Shown: positions 24,301 through 36,300 of the stretch, in pieces
Layout of the letters: each line of letters begins with the position of its first letter
How positions within the stretch are numbered: the stretch's first letter is position 1
DNA from: a virus
Length of the DNA stretch: 64,000 nucleotides
Direction: 5' to 3' (one strand)
Virus record (IMG/VR): IMGVR_UViG_3300022074_000029
Span: 1-64,000 of that record
Notes under the pieces: model-generated
Seen by the model: only the letters and a program-made list of their open reading frames with translations
What the model was told of the DNA's origin: nothing
The model's database searches: none
Translations under genes and position numbers: made by a program

Positions 24301-27300
24301 TTATTGATACTAGCGGTAACTTCTCTATTAAAAGAAAAATTGCTACAGCAAATGCTTCTGAAAAAATTACAGATATTATTATTAATGGCACAGATGTTTA
24401 TTTCTCAATGGAGACTGCAGTATCTTCAACTGCTACTGCTGTTAACGCTGCATTTGGTAAAGCAACTGTCGGAACAATTGATATTTCAGTCGCTTGGATC
24501 AAAGAATATACAAATACTCTATATTCATTCTTTAATACCTCTTGTTGTATTGATGAATTCCAAGAAGTTTATCTTACATCAACTCTTAGATTAAAATCAA
24601 ATAATACAACTCAAGATAGTTACTGGGTTGGTAAAGTTGATACTGATGGTGATTTAATTTGGAATTATCGTTATCTAGTTTCTAATGGTCAAATTACAAT
24701 GGCAGGCAAGTGCACCATTGATATTTTTGGAGATCTTAACTTAACATTTGGTAAAACTGCTACTACAGATAGTCTTAAGACAGTTGAAAGTGTAAAAATT
24801 GGATATGATGGTGTAATTAAAAATCATACTACCAATCAATTCAATCTTAAGAATATTGAAGGTATTACACCTTATAGTCTTGCTACTGATACTTCTGGCG
24901 ACATTCATATCTTTGGTCAGAGTTCTTGGAATAGAAATGAGTTTATATTCCCATTCACTTCTGGTGCAATTACAGATACTACAGGACATTATACATTAAC
25001 AAATACTAATACAAGTGGATCTGTTACTCTTGCTGATAATGTTGCTAAGATTTATGGATATCAAACTGGACAATCAACTTGGACTCAGGGTAATCTTCAA
25101 ATTACCTCTGCTCAATTAGGTACTAGGTTAAACGATAGTTGGACTCTTGAGATGATGCTGTATAAAGATTCTACAGTAACATCACTATCTCAAACTATAC
25201 AAACAATATTTGCTATTGGCGATGCTGAAGATGCTACTGGTGGACTTTGGTTGTATTATGATACATCTTCTGGAAATCTAGAACTTAAAGTTACTAATAG
25301 TTCTACTAAGTTAAATGCTGCTGGTAGTGCATTACAATCTGGTTCATCAACCATGTATGCTAATAATACATGGCAATTTATATCTCTTGTTAAGAATGGA
25401 AATGTATTCACTGCTTATGTCAATGGTATACAGGCACTTACTGGTACTATTGCAAGCACAGCATTAGGTAGTAAAGATCTTTATATTGGTAATATTCCTG
25501 GTAGGACTGCAACACCAGGTCAATTCCGTGTTAATGAGCAAGGACAATACTTTGTTGATAATTTGAGATTAAGAAACAGAGCAATTACTCCAACAGTTCC
25601 TACTGATGTAACTGCATTCCCGACTGCTGGTGCATTTGCCTTTGCATATACTTGGACTGACACTGCATGGTTTACAACTAATCTTAATCAATATGATTAT
25701 ATCGATTATACTGGTTGGGGTATTAAAGTTGATAAGAATGCTGATGCAGCAAGAATTGGAACTTATGCATTACAAACAAATACACAAGTAGGTTTTATTA
25801 GAACAAATGTAACACCTGTAACTGGATCTACTCTTACTATAGTATCTACAGGTTTGAATTTAGGTGACGCAGGTTTCCAAAACTTAGACTTTGATGATGC
25901 TACAACAACTATGTCTCAAGATACTGAGACACTTACATACACACAAGATGTATGGAGTTCTAGAACTGCTACAGTTCCTTCACCAGGTTCTCAAAAGTTA
26001 TCAGTTACTGCAGTTGTTAAAGACAGATATTACTTTAAAATAACACCTACTCTTAAGATAGATAACGTTCAAGAATTAACTCTTAATCAATCATTTAGAT
26101 TTACAACTGGTGCAAAACTAAGACTTAACAATGATGCTGGCACATTTGTTAACTCTGGATATATTGTAAAACAAGATACTACTAATAATAAGATATATCT
26201 TGCTATTAACAATAATGACTGGACTAATGACACAGCGACTGGTTTATTAGTTACAGAACAGTTTAGTGAGCAATCTTCTTATGGTATTGTTGGTCCTATT
26301 CCTAACGATATTAATGAAATTGTAGCATTTACTTTTGCTAACGTTAATAATACAACACCAGGTACATTTGATATTGATTTAAACAGTTACAATCATCCTG
26401 AGGGTGGTAGTAATAACTTAGATGAACTTGCTAAGTTTAAACCTCATAGTGATATTGATTACTCTATTAGAATTGATGAAATAACTACTGGATCACCATT
26501 CATTGTAGGATCTGTTGTATTCATTACTGCTTCTGATATTTCATTCAACGCTGCATATACTACAGCACAAATTACAAACTTAACTGCTGTTACTAAGATT
26601 ACATTAGTAGCAAATCTAACTAAGAGATTACAGGTTTCATCTGTTGCTAATAGTGATGAAGTTTATGTTATTACTTCAAACAGTCACTATCTAAATGCTA
26701 ATGAAATGTTATTCATTGATGGTAACCCAACTCAAACTGTTGGTGCTACAACATATGATGAATATGATGGATCATTCTCAGTTGACAGAGTAATTAGTTC
26801 TAAAGAATTTGTATATAAACTTCCACAGGCAGCAGTTACTTCACCTGCTACAACAGGATCTAGTGTCAATATCTTTGTCAAATCACCTGTTATCAAAATG
26901 TATAACGGTCACCAATATCTGTTTGACTTAAGTCATTCTTCAATGCTTGGTGGTAACTTATCATTCTCTAAAGATAACTTAAACAAACTTGAATATTCAT
27001 TCAACTCTATTGAACGTGTTGGAACTCCTGGTGTTACTGGAGAGGGTGTCACTTCACCTACAGTAAAACTAAAAGTTGATTCCTCTATTGTTACTAATAT
27101 TTCATACTACTTTGATCCTTCTAGAACAGGAACTGATTCACCAATTGTAGAAGGTAGTTACTTAGATGTTACTAATTCACCTTATCTTGGAAATTTCGTA
27201 ATTACTAGTACTTCTGGTCAAACTATTACTCGTGGTGCAGATACTTTCAAATTCTCTCTTGTAAATGAACCTGAGGGTGCTGCTGATATTACACAGGCAA

Positions 27301-30300
27301 CTTATACAACAAGTTCTAAGAAAGCAGTTGGATCTATTGGTGCTGTTCGTATTGTAAACTCTGGTGGATTCTATACAAGATTACCTATTATTACTTCAAT
27401 CCAATCAAATAGACAGATTGAACGAGTTGCTATTAATACACCAGGTACTGAATATGCTGTAGGTGTTTATAATGGAGTTCCTATCGGTGGTGATGGTGAA
27501 GGTGGTCTAGTTCAAATCACAGTTGCTGATGGAACTGATGATAGCGGTGGAGTAATTCCTGGTCAAATCAACTCTGTTGTAGTTACATCACCAGGTAAAG
27601 GTTATACAACTGCTACGATTGATATTGAAGCGATTGATGGTATTTTAGGAGCAGGTCTAGCTGGTTCTGGTGCAGAACTACAAGTTGTGATACCTGCGTT
27701 TGGTTCTGGTGCTTCTATCTTTACTAAAGGTGATAAAGTTGGTAAAATTAAGAAACTTAAAAACAATAACTTTGGATATGATTATCCTCATGACTATACT
27801 TTACGTCCTGAGATTACATTCCCAATTAATGCTCAATTAACTAGCACATCTATACTTGCTAGTATTACAGTAACCAATCCTGGTTCTGGTTATTCTCAAG
27901 CACCTACTGTTGTAATTACAGGTGGTGGTGGAAGTGGTGCTGTCGCTGAATCTACAATTAGAAATGGTAGACTAGATCAAATTTTAGTTAAGGATCCTGG
28001 TGCTGGTTATTCATCTACACCAACAGTTGCACTTAGATCTGCATTTAACTATGTTGTTAACCTTGATTTAGGTTTACTACAATTTGCTTTTCCACATGGT
28101 ATTACTAGCGGTTCTGCTGTAACTGTAACTGTAACAGACACTGGTGATGGTGCAGAGTATCCTCTTGCTGCAGGTGCTGTTGGTCGTCTTAATGCAAGCA
28201 CAACATACTATGCAATTGCTGGTGCTGCTAACTCACTTGAGGATGATCAATTAAAACTTGCTATTACTGCTTCTAACGCTGCATTAGGTGATGCTCTTTC
28301 TTTCGTTAACGCAGGTAATGGTAGACAAACAGTATTGACTGAATCATTTGGTGGTGCTGCCACAGCAAACGTTGTTACATCTACGTTCCTTGAGGGTGAA
28401 CTTGTTTATCAGGGTGATAGTCTTGAAACTGCTACTGCACAAGGATATGTTTCTACTAACCAAGGTTGGCAGATTGGACCTAGAATTATTAAGATTGTTG
28501 ATTATACTGGTGATTTTTCTGAAGGTCAAAAAGTAACTGGTGTTATTTCTAAGTCTTCAGGTACTATTAGTGATCTAAACATTGCTAAAGGTGTTCTTGA
28601 GATTGGTTCTATCACCAAGACTACAGGTCAATTTATCGATGATGTTGGTAAACCATCTGAAATTATTCAAAAGATTCAAGATAGTTACTATTATCAAGAC
28701 TTCTCTTATGCAATTAAGTCTGCTGTTTCTATTGGTGAATGGAAAGATATTCTTATCAAGAACGTTCATCCCGCATCATTTAAAGTATTTGGTGAATTAA
28801 ATCTTTCTGATTATGGATCTATTCCTAACAAAACTACAGATTTCCAAATTACAAAATCTGTTGAACTTGCTAGAGAAGCAATCGTTCCTAACATTCAGAA
28901 CTTTGCTTTAGTTGAACCAATCTACTCAGAGTTTAATAATACAGAAGTATTGTTTAGACAGAAACGATTAACATCTTCTGAGAATATTTTAACTTCTGTT
29001 GTTCAAAGATTAGATGATATTTCTAATCTATTTGATGGTGAAAGAATATCATTCCCTCTAACAGTTAATCAACAAAACGTTGTTGCTAACGCTAATCAGT
29101 TAATGATTGTGTTAAACGGTGTTACACAAAACCCTGGCACATCATTCCAAATTCAAAGTGATTCTATTGTATTCTCTGAACCACCTCAACCTCCTGCAAG
29201 TATTAAGTATGTCAATGTTACTATAAATCAAATTGGAACTAAGGATCTTACATTTACAAATATTAGTGGTATTTTCCCTAATGTAGGTAATACTTTAACA
29301 GGTACTGTTTCTGGTTCTAGGTTAACTGTTACTAAAGTTCTTGGAAATACAATTTCTGGTTTCGTAACGGAAGGAACATTTGTTGTTGGAGAACTTGTTA
29401 ACGTTGGTGCTACTGGATTTGCTGCTAACATTGCTGCTGTAACTGATGTTGTAAGTAATGGATTATATGCTTTTGGTGAGACAGTTACTAACCTTACATC
29501 TGATACTGCTATTGTTGAGCAAATTAACTTAGCAACTGGTCAAGAAACACCTTTAGCACAGTTAAGATATACTGTTGGTCCTTCTACCGCTTCAATTGAA
29601 GTCGTTGCATATAAAGTAGTTAATTCAGATGCTGATGCTGTTGTTCCTCTTAATACATTTACAGTAACTAAAAACTATCAGTTTGGTGCTGAAATATTCA
29701 GAGTTGATTCTATTACACAAAATAGTAATTCTACAACTCTTGGAGTTACAAGAGCACAGAGTGGATCTGCTGCTGCATCTCAACAAGAATTTACTCCTGT
29801 ATATGGAACTGATATATCGGTTACTACTTTCTTAACTTTAAGTAAAACTGCTGGTACCTATCAATCTACACCTGGTTTATTTGATATTCAATTAAACGAT
29901 TACATTATTGGTGCTTCATCTGGTGTTGTATCTCAGATTACTGCAACTTCTGCATATCAAGATACCACTACAAACGAATTTATTAGTCAGATTAATATTT
30001 CAGAAGGTTCTTCATTCTTTGGTCTGTTATTCAACAGAATTACATCACAAACATATCCTAACGTAGTTCTTGACAATATTTCACAGTCTCAAGTAAGTAT
30101 CGTACAATTCCAAGATAATACAACTGCATTTGACTTGGACTTCCCAAATAATGAGATTCTAAACAGTTATATAATTCCTTACGATAATCTTGTTACTGGT
30201 CCTATTCAACAAGATGAAGATATCCGTAATTACAAGTTTGATTATGGTAATGCAAGTGGAGACTTTAATGTTGGTGAAATTGTTAATGTAAGAAAACTTG

Positions 30301-33300
30301 TATTTAAAGATAGAGTCGGAGATGGTTTCTTTGCTGCAGGTCAAGTAATTAGAACAACGGATACTAAGGCAGAAGTTATTGGATATAGTCAAGCAAGAAG
30401 CACTGTATATCTTGGTAAGATTGGTAGAACTCAATCTACTGGCGAAGATTATCATGTTGCAACATTTACCAAAGCAACAATCAATACTGCTAATAAGAAA
30501 TTTGGACAAGCATGTTTAGCATTAACACCTGGTCTTTCTCCTCATACTTTCACAAGTGGTGTAACTGATGCTATTACTGCAAGTAATGGAGCAACTGGAT
30601 CATTCACTGCTGCTACTGGAACTACTTACAACCCAGTGACAGGTGATATGGTTCTTGAGATTGGAACCCATACTTTAACTACATCAAATAAAGTGACTAT
30701 CGCTGATGGTGGTGTCACATTTACATGTGCACAAGATGGTAATACTTCTGGAAAAGCATATCCTAGAGCAACTGATCCTGCCTCTGGATCTGCCCTTACT
30801 ATCACTGCAGTTACAACTACTACAATCACAGTTGGTGTAGGTGTCGCATCTCCGATAGATGAGTATATTAGTATTCCTTCTTCTACTGAATTTGCATTTG
30901 GATCAGGAGCATTTACTATTGAGTGTTGGGTTAAACCATTATCTGCATCTCTAACGGGTGAAAAAAATATTATTGATACTAGAGCAAGTGGTGCTACTGA
31001 AGTTGCAGGTCGTTTATATCTTAATGCTGCTCAATTACGTTGGCATGTGAATGGTAGTGATCTTGTTAACACAGGTTCAACAGTACTTACTGCTGACACT
31101 TGGTATCATGTCGCAGTTGTTAAATCTTCTACAACTACTAAAATCTATATCGATGGTGTAGAAAGAGGAACAGGTACTGACTCTACAACATATACTGCCA
31201 AACCAATTAGAGTTGGTATGGATTATAACGCTGCTAATGGATTTGCAGGTTATATTGATGAGTTAAGAGTATCTAACACAAACCGCTACACAGGTGCCTT
31301 CACTGCTCCTCTAGGGGTCTTCCAAGGTGATGCTAATACAAAACTACTATTCCACTTTGATGGTGCTAATGGTGATCAATTTACACAAGACTGGTCAGGT
31401 ACACAATCATTCACTAAGGGTGAAGACTTTAATAATGATGCCATTCTTGCAACATCTAGAGTAACTGGTGCACCAGCTGGATTTGCTTCTAAATCACAAA
31501 GATATTACGATGCTGCTGATCTAATCATTGCAAACAGCGACTTCATTAAGAAAGAAGTTGTTTATCAAATGAGACAGAGATATCCTGAGTTAGTAATCTT
31601 AGGAACTCGTTATACACCGACTGCTGCAACTTATGATGCTGCTACTGGTCTATTGTCTATGACAGTGACTGGTAACAATCTAGTAAATGGTGGAACAATA
31701 ACTCCTCAGACAGCAACATACAACGCTGCTACTGGTGTGATGGTAATTACTAAGTTGGCACATGGTCTTAAGAATGGTCAGAGAGTTAATATTAAGGTTG
31801 GTGGTGTTACATTCACTTGCACACAAGATAGTGGTGCATCAGAACATGCATACCCAAGATCAACAGATCCTGTAGCTGGTCAATGGATACCAGTTGCTAA
31901 CGTAACTGATCACACATTTGAAGTAAATGTTGGTGCATCTCCATCTGGTCAGCAATATACACATACATTTGTTTCTGCTCTTGCTAATGGAATTACTGTT
32001 GAGAAAGATAGAATTAAAATTAATGATGGTGCATTGACATTTACTTGTGCTATGGATAGCAATGGTTCTAATAAAACATATCCTCGTGCAACAGATCCAG
32101 CATCTAAAGATGTTGCTCTTCCAATCGTATCTTCTAGCACTACTAATTTAACAGTTAATGTTGGACCTTCTCCTTTAGTTAATTTCCAACCAACTAACGC
32201 AACTTACGATCCTGCAACTGGTGCATTCGTAATGACGATTGCAAATCATACAATCAACGTTGGAACTGATATTAGATTGACTGCAGATTCATTTACGTTT
32301 ACTTGTACTCAAGATGGTAACAGTGCACAGAAGACTTATCCTCGTGCAACTGCTGGTGATGGATCTCCTGATCCTGCATATAATACTGCTCTTGCAGTTA
32401 CTGCAGTTGGAACAACAACTCAGGATGTTAGTTCTGCATCTTACGATCCTGCAACTGGTATTTTAACAATCAATACTAACTCTGCCCATTCATTATCAAC
32501 TGGTAATAGAGTTCAAATTGCTGATAATTCTCTTACATTCACTTGTGCTTATGATAGCAACGCTACAAACCATACATATCCAAGACAAACTGATCCTATT
32601 AGAGGAGAATGGGTTGAAGTAACTGTTGTTGATTCTGATACATTTACAATTGATGTTGGAACATCTAGCGATACTTCTACACATTCTTTTGTATCTGCAA
32701 CTGCTGGTGCACTAATCAAACAAACTGGAACTGTAACTATTAACGTTGGTGTTTCTGCTCAGGCAGATCAATATGCACATACATTTGTATCTGCTGCAGC
32801 AAATGCAGTTGTTACTGGTGGTAACTACTTACATACATTTGTTTCTGCTGTTGCCAACAGTGTCATTGGTGATGAAGGTATTAACTGTGAAGATGATATT
32901 CGCGACACATTAAATGCGATTGTTCAAGATATTCGTAACGGATCAAATAATCATATTTGGGATGCTGCATCCTACTATGTCAATAGAACAACTAACCCAG
33001 TTCAAATTGCACAGATTGAACCTGCAGTTAAGGAAACATTATTTGCTTATGAAAAAGTTGATGACATGCTTCAGTACATCATCACTAATACTTTATGGAC
33101 AGTTCAAGGTGATCATGGATTAACACAGAAGACTGATACTACAATCACTGATTCTTCAAATCCATCATACACAAATTTTGATGTAACAAATGCAACTTAT
33201 AATCCTGCAACAGGTGATATGGTGTTGACCATTGGAACTCATTCACTCACCACTTCCTCTAGAATTGACCTTGCGATTGGTGGCATCGTATTTACATGCA

Positions 33301-36300
33301 CTAAAGATGGTAACGCAAGTAACCATGCTTATCCTAGAGCAACTGATCCTGCTGCTAACGCTGTTCTTGCAGTTACTTCTGTTGTTGCAAACACATCTAT
33401 CACAGTTAATGTTGGTGTATCTGGTGCAAATGATCAATATGCACATACCTTCGTATCTGCTGCTCAAAGTGTTGTTAGAGTTCTTGATTACTCAACAAGT
33501 GATTGTGCAGATGTATTCACAACTGTTGGTAACTTAATTAATATTCTCACAGATACAATCACCAATGCTTCTGCTAATACACCTGTTGATCATTTAGCAA
33601 GTGTTACTAAAGTTCTACCTGCATTTGAATTTGTAGGTGCAACAGTTGATTCGTTCTTAGATACAGAATTCACTTCTTCATATCAAGATACTACTAATGA
33701 TATTCTTTATACTAATCAAATTGATTCTGATACACGTTATAGATTTAGAGACGCTGCAAGATTAATTCGTTCCAATCGTTCTGTAATTGTTGATAAGGCA
33801 GCTGCTGATATGTTAACCAGATATCCAGCTCTTGCTCAGGATATGCCTAGAAATGCTAATGGTGGAAGTACAGATGGAACATTGCGTTGTAAGACTGACC
33901 TTGGATTGATTCTTGATGGTGTTGCTGATGATGTTGAGAACGATGGTAACTTAGGAACTATTACTGCTGCTAAGTTCTATATTGGCAATAGTGGTGAATT
34001 ACTCCATATTCGTTTACAAGTATTCCAGTCAGTTTATGCACACGATCGTCTTGCTTACTATGCAAAACAAGCAGTTTTAGGAACTTTAGATTATACAAAT
34101 ACTGATAATATTATTGTTGGAAACTGGGGAGTTACTGGTGCGGGTGTGGCTAATTACTTTGATGCTGTTACCACTTATATTGATACTTTAACTACAACTA
34201 TTAATGACATAATCGCTCCTACAGCTATTGATTACAATATTGCTGCTGATAGATTATACTTCAACAGACTTTGGATCAGAGAAGAAGTAACTGGATACAC
34301 AATAAACAATTTCCAATACGATCTTAACAGTACAACTTATAACGCATTTACATATGGTGCTGGTCAAAAAGATATTGCTGAAGATGCTCTTGAAGATCTT
34401 CTATTAGCTATTATTTCCGACCTTCAAACAGGTGGAAGTAACTCCACTATTGCAGAGATGGAGAAGTATCTAACTGCTACTTTAACTATTAACAATACAG
34501 TTCTTTCTGAGAAAGGACTTCCTGCTAGAATTTACTCTATTGAAAAAATGAAGACTATTGGTGAATATGCATTGAAAAATTATGCATATCCCTCAACTTC
34601 TAATGAAACTGCACCAAATTACTCTGCCATATACACAGGACAAGCAGCTTATAGAGATTCTGAATCTCCTAGTGCCATCAATGATGTTGCATTTAGATTT
34701 AAAGAGTTGATTGATATTTCATTAAACATTCTCGCACCTGGTAGAAATGTTGCTAGAAGTGCTGCTAAGAATATTCAATATAATACAAACTACTATCAGA
34801 ATGAAATTGGAAACCAAGTCAACGCTCAGTTTGGTAGCGGTTCTTGGGTATATGATTCATTCGTTGAAGAGTTAGTTGATAACTTTGTTGCTGATAGTAT
34901 TACAACTGATATTACTAAAAAATCTGACGCATATACAATCACTCTAAGTGCTCAAAATGGAACTAACTTTGTTGTTGGTGAAGTTGTAACTTCTAGTGGT
35001 GGTGGAATAGCAACAGTACTAGAATGGGATCCAGAAAATGATTTACTATATGTTGGACCATTTACTTCAACAGCATGGGTAGCAACTAATACTCTTAGTG
35101 CTCCTAGCGGTGCAACAGGAACTATTGGAAGTGGTGGTGTAAGTAGTGCTTATACTTGGTATACTGAACCTTCAAACGTTGAGTATCTTAAGAGTGCAAG
35201 ATCTATTACTAGCAACATTGCAGGTCAAGTTTCTGGAACTAACCTTTGGACTAATCCAGAGGCATTTGGAACTAATTGGACTGCATCTAATCTTACTAAA
35301 ACAGATAATGCTTTTGCAGGACCTGATGGAACAGTAACTTCAGAAAAATATGTTGGTCAAAGTGGTGTATCAGGTAATCACATATTACACAGAGACTTCA
35401 GTTTGACTGCGTTTGAAACCTTTGATACTGACAGTGTTAAATTTGACTCTAGTGGTGAAACATTTGATACTGGTTCTACTAGCGATGTATCTCAAACATT
35501 TACTGCATCTGTATTCTTCAAAGCAGTTGGATCACAATCTATAAGATACAAATTACAACTTGATCAAGGACAAGCAGGTGAGCAGAATATATTCTTCGAT
35601 CTAAATCTCACTAACGGAACTATCGGATCTCTATTCATACCTCAAGGTGGTATTACTGGAGATGCTTTTGGTGCAATTCCTTATGGTAATGGTTGGTATA
35701 GAGCATATATTACAGCAACATTCTCCTTCGGTTTCTCAAGTCTTAGAACTCAAGTAACAGTTAATAGTTCTACAGGTTCTGCTAGTTGGACTGGAGATGG
35801 AACAACTGGTGCATACTTCTGGGGTGCTAAACTTAATAAGGGTGCTGTAGACCCATACACAGCAGTTAGCGGACAGATATTCTATGCTAATACAGAATAC
35901 AATATTAAGAACTATACTATTGATCTATTAGAAACTTACATGAGTCAAGCACTTGATAATACTCTTACATCCCCTTCACCAAATTCGGGATTCTATTCTT
36001 ACTATGATTCTACTGCAGCAAGTGATTATGCTAAAGTTTCTGTTATGGGATTCGTTAGATATGGATTAAATATCATCCGTAATCAACTTGATGTTGATAG
36101 TTACTACACAACTGTCATACAAAATACTGGTATAACTGTTCCTACTAAAACATATGGAACTAGAGAGATTCCTGTTGGAGTTTCTGGAGGAGTAACTGCA
36201 TCAGATTATATTTACGGAATTGTAAGTAGTCAGTACGCTGAAATAGAAAATATAACTGAAAATACTGGTAAAGTTGTTCAAGTATATCAAAGATTCCGTA

